From: Paenarthrobacter aurescens TC1
Lineage (GTDB): Bacteria; Actinomycetota; Actinomycetes; Actinomycetales; Micrococcaceae
Assembly: GCA_000014925.1 (NCBI GenBank)
Contig: CP000475.1
Span: 62,001 to 126,000, forward strand
Length of the DNA: 64,000 nt
Direction: 5' to 3'
The notes beneath the pieces were generated by a model that searched no databases, was not told where the DNA came from, and saw only the letters and a list, made by a program, of their open reading frames with translations. The position numbers and the translations under genes were made by a program. Positions 53,953 to 62,354 of this stretch are shown here, piece after piece. The number at the start of each line of letters is the position of its first letter. Position 1 is the stretch's first letter.

Positions 53953-54469
53953 CACAGCATGATCCTAGATCAGCGCCGGCCCTCGCGCCGTTACGGCGCG
54001 TGTTGGCTAGGACACCTGCGAGAAGGACCATGTTCTGATAGACATTGGTTCATGCCATAACACATGCCATAGATCCTGTTGGATCTCTAACGGGGTGCGC
54101 TGCCCGAAACCCCATATGGTCCACCACTAAAGACACTACGTGGCACGAAGTGAGACCTTATGTTTTACATGCAACTAATAACACCATGTGATGTTACGCA
54201 GCCATTTCTATAGAAGTCAGAGTAGAGACCCAAACGGCAATTCCCATGTGGCTTCCAAGAGATACTTCAGCGCGTATTCCCATACGATTCAAAACATAGG
54301 GCCTCCCCATAGGACCTATATGGAATTACACAAGTGAACGTGTGAGCCACCCTGCTCACCGCACAGCCATTCCTCTAATGCGTGTCATTGCCATCATTCC
54401 GGGAGGAATCCACATAGCGTTAGGAACAGAACAACATGCCAACCACCAAGTAGGAGGAGTCACCGGCCG
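53953..54469. other. A+T-richer non-coding region upstream of parA (partition/promoter region)
   Basis: 517 bp with visibly lower G+C than the neighbours and no convincing ORF. It holds the iteron pair at 54051-54071, several CCATATGG/CCATAGGACC-like short palindromic words between 54110 and 54330, and the parA ribosome site (AGGAGGAGT at 54451-54459). It is a good candidate for the plasmid centromere and the parA promoter. Confidence 0.55.
54051..54071. promoter_or_regulatory. parS-like iteron pair upstream of parA
   Basis: CATGCCATA occurs at 54051-54059 and 54063-54071, a 12-bp period. Read on the minus strand it is TATGGCATG-TGT-TATGGCATG. The same unit in the opposite orientation is found just after parB at 56204-56227. 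Such 12-bp direct repeats are typical sites for ribbon-helix-helix ParB proteins. Confidence 0.55.
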
Positions 54470-55411
54470 ATGGCACGATCACTGCAAACCCCCGTACCCC
54501 CGAAACCTCAGGCGACACGAGCCATTGACCGTGTCGTCTCCCTGGCGAATGGCAAAGGCGGAGTCGGCAAGACGACCACCGCAGCCAACGTTGGCGGGTA
54601 CGTAGCGCTGGCTGGCTCCCGCGTGCTGCTGATCGACCTTGACCCGCAGGGTGACTTGGCCCGCGACCTCGGCTACGAGCGGCAGACGGGCAGGGAATTC
54701 TTCCAGGCCCTCATCACCGGCACGAGGCCGATGATCCTGCGCGACGTGAGGGAAAACCTTGACGTCATCCCCGGCGGTCAGGACCTCGAAGACATCCAGG
54801 GCCTCATGGTGTCCCGCTCCAGCCGCTCCGACGCCGGCGACTTCGGCGACATGCTCTACGCCGTCCTGGCCCCGCTGGCAGACGATTACGACCTTATCCT
54901 GATCGACACCCCGCCGGGAGAGCGGATCCTCGTCGAAGGCGCCTTCGCGATCTCCAGCGCCGTCGTCATTCCTACCCGCTCAGATGATGCGAGCATCGAC
55001 GGTGTTGAACGCATCGCACGCCGCTTCATGGCGGTACGTGACCGGAACCCGTCCCTGCAGTTGGCGGGCGTCGTCCTGTTCGGTGTTGGGCCGCGCTCCC
55101 TGCGCTTGGAACGCAGCGTTCGAGACACCTTGGAGGAGATGCTCGGCACCGTCGCCCCGGTCTTCGAAACCCGCATCAGGAACCTGGAGAGCGCAAGCGC
55201 CGACGCCCGCCGCAAGGGCCTGCTCTTCCACGAACTTGAAGGTGCCGTTACCGACGCTCAGAAGAACCGCCTGAAGGCGCTCCGGGCGGGGGAGAAGCCG
55301 GCAGACAGTTTCTTCTCGCGCAATGCCGGGGGACTGGCTGAAGAATACGAGCACCTGACCGGCGAGATCATAGCCCGACTGAACGAGATCGAAAGCGGGA
55401 CCCAGGCATGA
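54470..55411 (+). CDS. parA: ParA-family partition ATPase
   Basis: A 313-aa ParA/MinD-type ATPase. The deviant Walker A is GKGGVGKTT (residues 28-36), with LLIDLDPQGDLA (Walker A') and LILIDTPPGE (Walker B) following. ATG 54470 has AGGAGGAG upstream. It lacks the N-terminal HTH of the large ParA subtype, so autoregulation should depend on its partner. It moves plasmid copies to daughter cells. The stop overlaps the next start (ATGA), a classic par operon. Confidence 0.93.
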   Translation: MARSLQTPVPPKPQATRAIDRVVSLANGKGGVGKTTTAANVGGYVALAGSRVLLIDLDPQGDLARDLGYERQTGREFFQALITGTRPMILRDVRENLDVIPGGQDLEDIQGLMVSRSSRSDAGDFGDMLYAVLAPLADDYDLILIDTPPGERILVEGAFAISSAVVIPTRSDDASIDGVERIARRFMAVRDRNPSLQLAGVVLFGVGPRSLRLERSVRDTLEEMLGTVAPVFETRIRNLESASADARRKGLLFHELEGAVTDAQKNRLKALRAGEKPADSFFSRNAGGLAEEYEHLTGEIIARLNEIESGTQA

Positions 55412-56160
55412 GCGGCCGACAGAGCCTTGCCGGGGCATTCTCACCTGTAACGACCGCCCGCGGTGCAGCATTGCAAGGGTTGCTGGCTCCGAAGCGGGGG
55501 AGGGGCGCCCCTGCACCAGAAGCCGAAAACGGGGAGTCTGTGGAGGCACCGGCCAAGGAACTTGTCCAGATGCCGCCAACAGCAGCACCCAACCCCACTA
55601 ACCCGCAGGTACTTACTGAGCAGCCGCAGGCGGACAAGCGCCCCGCACAGCAGGTACCTGTCGAGGAGGCGCCCCTTGAGGCGGCAGGAGAGCGGGAGGA
55701 GCCCACGCCTACACCCGTCAAGGCCCAAAAGCCCACCACGCGGCAGCAGCCTGCTGCCAAGCGGGCAGCTAACGCGGCCAAAGCCTCCGAGCTGGTTCCC
55801 GGGGCGCTGCGCAATGTTGGGGTGTACCTGCCGCCGGCGCTCCTTGCCCAGGTCAAGGATGCCGTCTATCAGAAGCGGACCACGTACGCGGAGCTGTTGG
55901 TTGATGCCTTTGAAGCCGTCGATGACAAGCAGATCGCCAAGGAGTTCACTCCTGATACCACGCTGACCAGCTCCGGCATGCCCCGCCGCGCACCGCGGAA
56001 ACGGGGAGAGGCCGGCATCCAGATCCAGCTACGCCTGGACGGGCTACAGGTTGCCTGGCTGGATGAGAAGGTCACCGAGTTCGACGCACCGTCACGCAGC
56101 GCGCTCGTTTCGGCCGTCTTCAAGCTTCATATCCAGGCGGAACAGACCGTGGGAGAGTGA
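55408..56160 (+). CDS. Centromere-binding protein with two RHH-like segments
   Basis: A 250-aa partner of ParA. The first ~125 residues are disordered, rich in Pro/Glu/Ala/Lys. Two segments resemble ribbon-helix-helix folds: NVGVYLPPALLAQVKDAVYQ (about 131-170) and GIQIQLRLDGLQVAWLDEKV with SRSALVSAVF (about 205-240). This is a ParB substitute rather than a canonical ParB with a CTP fold. It probably binds the 12-bp TATGGCATG iterons on both sides of the operon and represses parA. Confidence 0.75.
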   Translation: MSGRQSLAGAFSPVTTARGAALQGLLAPKRGRGAPAPEAENGESVEAPAKELVQMPPTAAPNPTNPQVLTEQPQADKRPAQQVPVEEAPLEAAGEREEPTPTPVKAQKPTTRQQPAAKRAANAAKASELVPGALRNVGVYLPPALLAQVKDAVYQKRTTYAELLVDAFEAVDDKQIAKEFTPDTTLTSSGMPRRAPRKRGEAGIQIQLRLDGLQVAWLDEKVTEFDAPSRSALVSAVFKLHIQAEQTVGE

Positions 56161-56203
56161 TGCTGGATCTCCTTGGGACACGCATGGCTTGTCTTCCCGT
56201 AGT

Positions 56204-56227
56204 ACTTATGGCATGACTTATGGCGCG
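56204..56227. promoter_or_regulatory. parS-like iteron pair downstream of parB
   Basis: ACTTATGGCATG (56204-56215) and ACTTATGGCGCG (56216-56227), again with a 12-bp period. The unit TATGGCATG-NNN-TATGGC is the reverse complement of the pair at 54051-54071. It begins 44 bp after the parB stop. Confidence 0.5.
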
Positions 56228-56319
56228 AAAAACGGAGAGTGCCAAAGTTTACCGGGAAAATGAGTGCGGCGGCCGGCCGCATCGACACCTGTCAAGGTGT
56301 ATAGGCCGGGGGAGTGGGC

Positions 56320-58275
56320 TTACAACTGACAGGCCTTTAGCGCTGACCCGCATCCGATTCTGTTGAACGCCATGTCGGACAGTGACCATTCATCGGGTGG
56401 CCCCTCGAAAATCTCCCAGGGATAGTCTTCGTCTGGAGAGAGCAGCTCCGAGACGGTATTGACGTTCTTGGAGAGCCATTCCCGCCAGATGATCCGGTCG
56501 TTGCGGTAGCGCTGTACTTGGAGGGCCACCGCTTCGAGGACCCCGAATTGTTCGGCGAGCTGTCTCAATGATGTCCCGGCCACAATTGACCAGGCCCGGC
56601 TAGGACTGCGGACAACCAGGTTCCAAGCGGCGAGGATTTCCAGGGCTTCGTGGACGCCGGAACGGGACAACCGGGTGATCCGCACAATCTCGGCGGTGGC
56701 CATCCCGGGGGAGTGCTCCAGCGCTTCGTAGACGAACGCGGCCGGCAGCCCCAGTTCCCGGAAAACAGGCCGCAGGGCGTGGATTTTCCCTTTCTGCCAG
56801 GTAGCATCCTCTGCGACACTTTTCAGCTCTTCGGGGACAGTCAGCACGTAGAGATCGCCTTTAGTTCCCCTGGCTTCTTCAACGAGGGTCACCAGGGGAT
56901 CCTTCTCCGCACGCAGCTGCCTCAAGTGCAGGCCAACAGTGGTGTGGTCGAGACCCGTGGCCACGGCAATGGACCGGACACCGAATTCAATGAACCGAGA
57001 CGCCGTCATGTGGGCTGCCTCCCCTAATGCCCTTAGAACCATCCTCCGCGCCATTCCAGTCCTGGATTGTTGGTAGTTCACCTCCCTGATGCGCGAGGCG
57101 TTTCGCCAAGTCCGGATGAACCGATGCTCTGCATCGGGATTTGAAGTTGAACGGATCCCATTAACCTCTGCCGCCTGTGTATTTGGCTGGCTTGTGGGGG
57201 ATCTGTGGACATTGTCATTCCGGTGGTTTTGGGTCGTCTTCTTGCTCAAGTACCTGAGAGCGCTCATCCAGTCGCGGCGCAGTGACTGGAAGCGGTGGCG
57301 GGATGCATAGCGGGCGTAGAAGGAGGCCAGTCCAGGCCACGTTCCCTGCAGCATCCGGCGCTCCACATCCACTAACTCCAAGCCGGCGGCCGCGGCACTG
57401 AGGATGACCGCCTGGCGGGCGTCGGAGTCAGAGGCGTACCGGTTGGTGTCGTACATGCCGGTCTGGGCGAGCACCTGCATGGCCCGGGACATGCGCCCCA
57501 CCGGCTGCTCAACCACGGGTACATCGGAGGTTGCCGGGGTGAAAGTCTCCTCCAGCCGCAAAGCCCTAGCGGCCTTGATCTCGGAGGCCAGGTCGTTGGT
57601 CATGGCCTCCCAGACGGCGGCGCTATTGGGCCGACGGGCGATGTCGTAGGCCATGGACAGGCTCATCGCCAGTTCCTGGTGACCGCCGCGCTTGTGCGGT
57701 GATCCGGGAGTTCGCATGCAGCCGTGGAGCAAGTTCTGGTGCGGGGTCTTGTCCAGGCTCCGGTAGCGGGTGCCGAGCGCCTCGACAAGAGCACGCGCTT
57801 CAGAGAAGGTCACTCGCTGCGCCAGCGGGACATAGACGTGGCGGCCACCGTTCGGTGAGAAGTCCTCAATCCAGCGGGCACCGACTGAGTGCAGCCAGGA
57901 CTGGACGGCGCGGACGTCGGCCTGAACCCAATCCGTACCTGCGATGGAAGAGTCGAAGTCGAGGAAGATCGCCGCGCAGGTGCCATCCTTGCCGAAGATC
58001 CTCACAGCCGCGGGTAGCGAGGGAAGTGCTTCCGTTAGGTTCCGTTCGTGCTTCTGCGGATATGTTTTACCTGCATCGCGAGAAAGGCGCATTCTGGGCT
58101 GGCCAGCTAGCAGGGGTGCCAAGGCTGCCCACACAGTAGTCGGGCTGTCTCGTTGGTTTGACACGCCTGAAGCTGGGCATGCTGGAAGCACGGAGATGTG
58201 CTGATGTACGATGTGAGTAATCCTTTCGGGGATTTGAGGTATCAAAAAGGGCCGATCCTGCCAGATCGGTTTCAT
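56320..58275 (-). CDS. Plasmid replication protein (AEP primase-like Rep)
   Basis: A 651-aa protein convergent with the par operon. Residues 95-210 carry primase-polymerase motifs: IFLDFD (hhhDhD, 104-108), GGRHVYVP (sxH, 143-150) and a downstream KTPHQNLLHGCMRTPGSPHK that fits the third motif of archaeo-eukaryotic primases. The C-terminal half has winged-helix segments (SIAVATGLDHTTVGLHLRQL near 440 and EIVRITRLSRSGVHEALEIL near 545) for origin binding. This domain order is found in large Arthrobacter and Rhodococcus plasmid Rep proteins. The start ATG at 58275 lies just below hairpins that may control its expression. Primase/initiator function is inferred. Confidence 0.8.
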   Translation of the reverse strand: MKPIWQDRPFLIPQIPERITHIVHQHISVLPACPASGVSNQRDSPTTVWAALAPLLAGQPRMRLSRDAGKTYPQKHERNLTEALPSLPAAVRIFGKDGTCAAIFLDFDSSIAGTDWVQADVRAVQSWLHSVGARWIEDFSPNGGRHVYVPLAQRVTFSEARALVEALGTRYRSLDKTPHQNLLHGCMRTPGSPHKRGGHQELAMSLSMAYDIARRPNSAAVWEAMTNDLASEIKAARALRLEETFTPATSDVPVVEQPVGRMSRAMQVLAQTGMYDTNRYASDSDARQAVILSAAAAGLELVDVERRMLQGTWPGLASFYARYASRHRFQSLRRDWMSALRYLSKKTTQNHRNDNVHRSPTSQPNTQAAEVNGIRSTSNPDAEHRFIRTWRNASRIREVNYQQSRTGMARRMVLRALGEAAHMTASRFIEFGVRSIAVATGLDHTTVGLHLRQLRAEKDPLVTLVEEARGTKGDLYVLTVPEELKSVAEDATWQKGKIHALRPVFRELGLPAAFVYEALEHSPGMATAEIVRITRLSRSGVHEALEILAAWNLVVRSPSRAWSIVAGTSLRQLAEQFGVLEAVALQVQRYRNDRIIWREWLSKNVNTVSELLSPDEDYPWEIFEGPPDEWSLSDMAFNRIGCGSALKACQL

Positions 58276-58286
58276 AGCAACACAAG

Positions 58287-58308
58287 GGATGGCCTGTTAG
58301 GGCCATCC
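58287..58308. promoter_or_regulatory. Hairpin in rep leader
   Basis: GGATGGCC (58287-58294) pairs with GGCCATCC (58301-58308), loop TGTTAG, 11 bp upstream of the rep ATG. It could be a rep mRNA leader structure or part of an antisense RNA ending at the terminator at 58364. Confidence 0.5.
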
Positions 58309-58363
58309 ACGACTTACAATCTGATCCGCCGGCAAGCAATCCAGATGGTGAGTCTCAAGCTTC

Positions 58364-58397
58364 GAAGGCCCGTCTTAGTACGGGCCTTCTTTGTTTT
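58364..58397 (+). terminator. Rho-independent terminator pointing away from rep
   Basis: GAAGGCCCGT (58364-58373) and ACGGGCCTTC (58380-58389) form a 10-bp stem with loop CTTAGT, followed by TTTGTTTT on the plus strand. No plus-strand gene ends here, so it probably terminates a short RNA antisense to the rep leader, and it also separates the small minus-strand gene at 58396. Confidence 0.75.
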
Positions 58398-58632
58398 ATG
58401 AGGCGATGCGGATGGGCAGCTCCTGCTGGTAGTCGTCCTGGTCAAGTGCGGCCAGGTCTTCTTTAAGTCGTGGCTCGACAACGGACAGAAGGTATTCCGT
58501 AACGGTCAGGCCCTTGTGCGCTGCCACTTTGGCGATACCGTCAGCGGTAGGTTCAGGTGAACGAAAACCAATGAACTTACGCAGCCCCTTGCTAGGACGC
58601 CCGCCGCCTCGATTTACTGCTACTGCCGTCAT
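58396..58632 (-). CDS. Small RHH-like DNA-binding protein
   Basis: A 78-aa basic protein with the N-terminal GGGRPSKGLRKFIGFRSPEP and helices DGIAKVAAHKGLTVTEYLLSVV, resembling ribbon-helix-helix or antitoxin-like regulators. It lies directly upstream of rep on the same strand, across the two hairpins, and may be a copy-number or rep regulator. No toxin partner is adjacent. Confidence 0.6.
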   Translation of the reverse strand: MTAVAVNRGGGRPSKGLRKFIGFRSPEPTADGIAKVAAHKGLTVTEYLLSVVEPRLKEDLAALDQDDYQQELPIRIAS

Positions 58633-58823
58633 TTGCTGTGTCCTTTGATTTTGCAGCCGCCGCCTAAGCCGCTACAGCTTCATCGTTGTGGTGCCCGCCC
58701 CGCAGAATCACAGGATGATTCTTTGCGACTGCTCTGAAACTATCACCGGCCCAGCATCCCTCTGGGGATTTGTTTTCAGAAAACGGGAGCGTGTCGTCTC
58801 TGTGACTGTTGCTTTTTGGCGTC

Positions 58824-59036
58824 TTACGACTTTTCGATAGGCAATGCCCCCTGTTGCATCCCATCAAGCTTGTTGGGGCGTCCTTCCGCGCGGTCTATCA
58901 GAGCGCCGACATACTCACCGAAGGACATGTTGTACCGCTGGGTCGCCTTCCAAGCGGTGTGATGCTGATATGGGAGCACAAGGCAGTTCAGTGGTGCCTT
59001 CTTGCCGATCAGCTTGGGCGGACGGTATTCCTCCAA
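58824..59036 (-). CDS. Small plasmid protein, possibly RHH type
   Basis: A 70-aa ORF: MEEYRPPKLIGKKAPLNCLV onward, with a helical MSFGEYVGALIDRAEGRPNK segment that echoes the short regulator at 58396-58632. Amino-acid composition is protein-like and no better frame overlaps it. Function unknown; a DNA-binding regulator is possible. The surrounding 58633-58823 and 59037-59274 hold no other credible gene. Confidence 0.45.
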   Translation of the reverse strand: MEEYRPPKLIGKKAPLNCLVLPYQHHTAWKATQRYNMSFGEYVGALIDRAEGRPNKLDGMQQGALPIEKS

Positions 59037-59274
59037 GTCATCACCCTCACTTCGGTTTCAGAGAACCTGTAGTTGTACAGGTTCTGCCGCGGCGGTATCC
59101 GTTGCTCCTTCAAAAAGGACCAAGCAAGCGACAGACTACATACATGCTCCGCACATGCACAACTCATCGCCTGTACGCTCCGGAAGTCATCGGGTAACAT
59201 TTTGAGTCAGCTGCCCGCCTGCTCTGTGTTGGCGGCCTACATAAGTGGCTGAGCTTGGCTAAGGAGCTGTATAG

Positions 59275-59727
59275 ATGGCAATTGGGGGCCGCAGCGTGTT
59301 TCTTACGCAGCAACAGAAAAAAGAGCGGCTAGCGGATCGAATGGGCATCCTAGTGGATATCTGGGAAGCAGATAACAACACTGCGCTCACTTACCCTCAT
59401 GTCGAAGAAGCGCTTTCCGCCCACGGAATCCACCTGTCGCGGACACGGTGGTCCTACTTGATCAATGGCACTGGCAGCCTGGTGACGGATCAAGAACTGC
59501 TGAAGGGCATAGCAGAGTTCGTTTTTGCCGTACCAGCCAGTTATCTTTGTGATCTCAACAGCGAGACTCCTCCCGAGGTAGAAGCACGCATGGAATTCCT
59601 TGTGCAGATGCGGAAGCTCAAGGTGAAGAACTTTGCAGCGAGAAACCTGGGGGCCACCTCGCCAGAAACACTGAGGACGATCACCAGGATCATCGATGCA
59701 TCGATGAACGGCGAAGAGGGAGAGTGA
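59275..59727 (+). CDS. XRE-like HTH regulator
   Basis: A 150-aa protein with an N-terminal XRE/Cro-type helix-turn-helix, roughly residues 15-75 (PHVEEALSAHGIHLSRTRWS, then YLINGTGSLVTDQELLKGIA). The C-terminal half is a helical dimerisation region. It is the first gene of a module with an ImmA/IrrE-like peptidase (directly adjacent, stop then ATG) and a membrane protein. In such pairs the peptidase cleaves or inactivates the repressor on a signal. Confidence 0.75.
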   Translation: MAIGGRSVFLTQQQKKERLADRMGILVDIWEADNNTALTYPHVEEALSAHGIHLSRTRWSYLINGTGSLVTDQELLKGIAEFVFAVPASYLCDLNSETPPEVEARMEFLVQMRKLKVKNFAARNLGATSPETLRTITRIIDASMNGEEGE

Positions 59728-60177
59728 ATGGTTATCCCGCCGGTCCCGGAAAAGGTCCGGGAGTTATGCGGAGGCGGCACGACGTCGATGAAGGAAGTTA
59801 TCGACCGCTTGACCGTGATCTGTGAGAAGCCGATCAATCTGATCGAGTACAAGGAGTCCTGGGGTGCGCTGACGGCCTTCAAAGCCGAATTTGAAGATCG
59901 CATAAACGTCTATTTCCCCCCGCAGAAGTCGCGGCAATACAAACTTCACTGCATATATCACGAGCTCGGACACATCTACTTGGAGAGCTTTCGGATTCCT
60001 ATGGCTCTACCGGATCTCTCTGAAGAGATGCTGAGGGAAACCGCGGACGCAATTAGTGTCACCTGCCGGTCCGTTCCGAATCATCCTGTCGAACGGTGGG
60101 TGGAGGATTTCGCTTTCGAGATGTCGAAGAAGACCCGTGCACGCAGCTCGTCCGATCCTGATCCTTTCCTCAGCTAG
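59728..60177 (+). CDS. ImmA/IrrE-like metallopeptidase
   Basis: A 149-aa protein with the zinc motif HELGH (residues 78-82, in CIYHELGHIYLE) and a following Glu-rich helix (EEMLRETADA) that can supply the third ligand. It starts immediately after the XRE stop, and the membrane-protein gene starts 2 bp after its stop. The combination XRE, ImmA/IrrE-type peptidase and MAB_1171c-like membrane protein recurs in actinobacteria. The substrate is presumed to be the XRE regulator. Confidence 0.8.
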   Translation: MVIPPVPEKVRELCGGGTTSMKEVIDRLTVICEKPINLIEYKESWGALTAFKAEFEDRINVYFPPQKSRQYKLHCIYHELGHIYLESFRIPMALPDLSEEMLRETADAISVTCRSVPNHPVERWVEDFAFEMSKKTRARSSSDPDPFLS

Positions 60178-60179
60178 AC

Positions 60180-60455
60180 ATGAAACTGTTGCTCTTTGCG
60201 CTGCTGAGTGCCCTATGCCTCCTTCGGATCCCCTCGGTGGTGAAGGTGGCTGAATCCCGGGCGTCGTGGCTGGCATCGATGTTCGGCCTCGCGGCGCTCT
60301 ATGTCCTGGGAACGGTTACACCGCTAGTGGTCATCGACAGCTACCTCGGTGGCGTCAACGTGACGAACCTGCTTCAAGCCATCTTCGCGCTACTAGCGAT
60401 CTTCTTCTTCAACGACAGCGTGCGGCGGTTAGCGAAAGTACCAGTCAGATGGACT
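60180..60455 (+). pseudogene. Membrane protein, 5' part (split by IS)
   Basis: N-terminal ~92 residues of a polytopic membrane protein with three hydrophobic segments (about residues 2-18, 30-55 and 60-82). It is cut after PVRW by an IS3-family insertion. The remainder continues at 61678-62352. The joined protein would be about 316 aa and resembles the MAB_1171c family of putative transporters. If the ACT at 60453-60455 and 61678-61680 is the target duplication, removing 1225 bp restores the frame (RWTHIVTG). Confidence 0.65.
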
Positions 60456-60489
60456 TACTATGATTGGGCCCCCTTTAGCAGTCCAGCGG

Positions 60490-61362
60490 CTATGCGATAG
60501 CTGATTGGTGGTCTGCGGTCCACTGATTCCAGTAGTTGGATGGTGTCATTCCATCCAGGGATCCGTGGGGCCGTTCATGATTGTAGATGTCTTTCCATTC
60601 GTCGGCCAAGTACTTTGCTTCGGCCATGGTGTCGATGATTTCTCCGGAGAGTTGTTCCCTTCTGAATTGGGCGTTGAATGATTCGATGAACCCGTTCTGC
60701 CAGGGCGATCCCGGGTCGATGAACGCGGTCTTCACACCGGCTGTGCTGCACCATTCGATCAGTGCGGCGGCGGTGAATTCCGGTCCGTTGTCGCAGCGCA
60801 CGTACGCCGGTTCGATACCGGTTTCGGCGATGATGTTCTCCAGCACGGCGACCACGTCGGAAGCCTTGAACGAGCGCCGCGGCACGATCGCCAGCGCCGT
60901 GCGGGTGCATTCGTCGATGACGTTGAAGAAGCGGATGTGGCGCCCGCAGGAGGTGACGTCGGACTGGAAGTCGAAGCTGATCACGTGCATCGGGTATTCG
61001 GCTTTCAGGCGCTTCTGTTCCCCGGCGTCCGGGCCGGTCCGGCGCTTCTTCTTCGGCTTGGGTTTACAAACCAGTCCCTCGTCGCGCCAGAGCCGGCGTA
61101 CCCGCTTCTTGTTCAGCGCCACGTCCTGCCACTGCGGCTGGGCACGCAGGTGCCAGCGGGCCTTCTTCCAGCCCCACGCCGGGTGTTTCTGCGCGACTGC
61201 CCGCAGGTCAGCGCGCAGCCGTGTTTCCTCGAAACTCATTTCGGGTTTCTTCTTGCGCAGGGCGGAGCGGTTCTGCCCCAGCACTTTGCAGGCAAAGCGT
61301 TCCGACGCCCCGAACTTCTCCATCGCCATGCGCACGGCACGGCGGCGTGGTTCGGGGCTCAG
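60490..61362 (-). CDS. IS3-family transposase OrfB
   Basis: Integrase-core transposase of about 290 aa, expressed by frameshifting from OrfA. The DDE residues are in ISFDFQSD, in DNGPEF and in the Glu of GFIESFNAQFRRE. The C-terminal YNHERPHGSLDGMTPSNYW is typical of the IS407 group. The open frame starts further upstream (61509), but that part overlaps OrfA and is the shift region. Confidence 0.9.
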   Translation of the reverse strand: MSPEPRRRAVRMAMEKFGASERFACKVLGQNRSALRKKKPEMSFEETRLRADLRAVAQKHPAWGWKKARWHLRAQPQWQDVALNKKRVRRLWRDEGLVCKPKPKKKRRTGPDAGEQKRLKAEYPMHVISFDFQSDVTSCGRHIRFFNVIDECTRTALAIVPRRSFKASDVVAVLENIIAETGIEPAYVRCDNGPEFTAAALIEWCSTAGVKTAFIDPGSPWQNGFIESFNAQFRREQLSGEIIDTMAEAKYLADEWKDIYNHERPHGSLDGMTPSNYWNQWTADHQSAIA

Positions 61363-61637
61363 AATTTTCCCTTGGCCACCTCGTTCAGGATGTCGATGGC
61401 TAGCTCTTTCTCGGCCAGCAGCCGCTTGAGCCTCGCGTTCTCCTTCTCGAGCTCCTTGGTCCGTTTCGTCGCCTCGGCGTTCTTCTCGGACCCGTACTGG
61501 TTCAGCCACCGGTACCAGGTCGCCTCGGTGACCTGCAGTTCCTTGACGACCTCGATGAGGGGCCGTCCTTCATTGAGCATTTTCTGGCCCTGCCGGACCT
61601 TCGCGATGACCTGCTCGGGGGTATGCCTACGTGCCAT
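61359..61637 (-). CDS. IS3-family transposase OrfA
   Basis: About 92 aa from ATG 61637 (MARRHTPEQVIAKVRQGQKM), with AGGAGG upstream. Helix-turn-helix EVTEATWYRW-type segment followed by a leucine-zipper-like coil (KELEKENARLKRLLAEKELA). It overlaps OrfB in the -1 arrangement normal for this family. Confidence 0.9.
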   Translation of the reverse strand: MARRHTPEQVIAKVRQGQKMLNEGRPLIEVVKELQVTEATWYRWLNQYGSEKNAEATKRTKELEKENARLKRLLAEKELAIDILNEVAKGKF

Positions 61638-61677
61638 AACTAGTGAATTTCCTCCTGCGTCCATTCTCGGACACGAA

Positions 61678-62352
61678 ACTCACATAGTCACCGGACTCCT
61701 ACACGGGGACCCAACCAACTACGCTCCGTTGCTGAGCATTCCTATCATGATTGTCAGCTTCGCCCTGATTGAGGACAAAGCTCCAACGGCTGCGGACTTC
61801 ATTGATTCCCGCATGGACCAGCTCGCAACTGCCACGTACAGCGGCACGTACATGCTCGCGTTATTGTTTATCGTGCTCAGGATCATCTACATGCTTCGCC
61901 ACAAGGCGAGGGGCCCGTACGCAACATTCTCAGCGGGTCTGCTCGTGGTTGCGGCGGCTTGTTCGTGCCACATTGCGTACGTGGTGCTGTTCCATTTCTC
62001 GCCCTGGGACGCCTTCGCTCAAGCGATCGGATCCTGGTTTGACCGTCTTTTCTATTTAGGCCTCTCGGTGACGGCTGCGGGGTGGCTGATTCTTTTCCTG
62101 TCGAAGCAGCTCCCGAAGTTGCGGCTCTGGATGATCGATGCGCTCTGGCTTACTGCGTTGAGGATCCGGGTAAATGCAGATCGATCCCGAGTTAGTCCGG
62201 CGCGGGACCTTTTCAATGAAACGCTCGAAAATGGGGTCTACAAAAGCCTCATCGTTCTGCACAACTACCAGCGGGGGAACATGACGATGTTCCCGGAGCC
62301 TGTCCAGGGCAGAATAAGCCAAATTGAGGCCAAGCTAGACGCGCAGACCTAG
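61678..62352 (+). pseudogene. Membrane protein, 3' part (split by IS)
   Basis: Continuation of the gene beginning at 60180: four to five further hydrophobic segments (for example LLSIPIMIVSFALI and TYMLALLFIVLRIIYML) and a cytosolic C-terminal helix (SRVSPARDLFNETLENGVYK) ending at a stop 3 bp before the convergent hydrolase gene's stop. Without the IS it would form the third gene of the XRE/ImmA-like operon. Confidence 0.65.
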
Positions 62353-62354
62353 CC

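Larger units (their letters stand above)
60456..61677 (-). mobile_element. IS3-family insertion sequence (IS407-like)
   Basis: About 1.2 kb with the two overlapping frames of IS3 elements, orfA and orfB, on the minus strand. It interrupts a membrane-protein gene. The ends are placed from the host-gene break. Only a weak imperfect inverted repeat is visible (TTTAGCAGTCCAG at 60474-60486 against TTTCGTGTCCGAG inward from 61677), so exact termini are uncertain by 10-20 bp. Confidence 0.75.

Noticed and set aside
53746-54060. 104-aa plus-strand ORF
   Set aside because: Overlaps the better-supported small minus-strand gene and has a random, Arg/Cys/His-rich composition.
58664-58867. 67-aa minus-strand ORF
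   Set aside because: No ribosome site, no recognisable pattern, and it overlaps the end of the more protein-like ORF at 58824.
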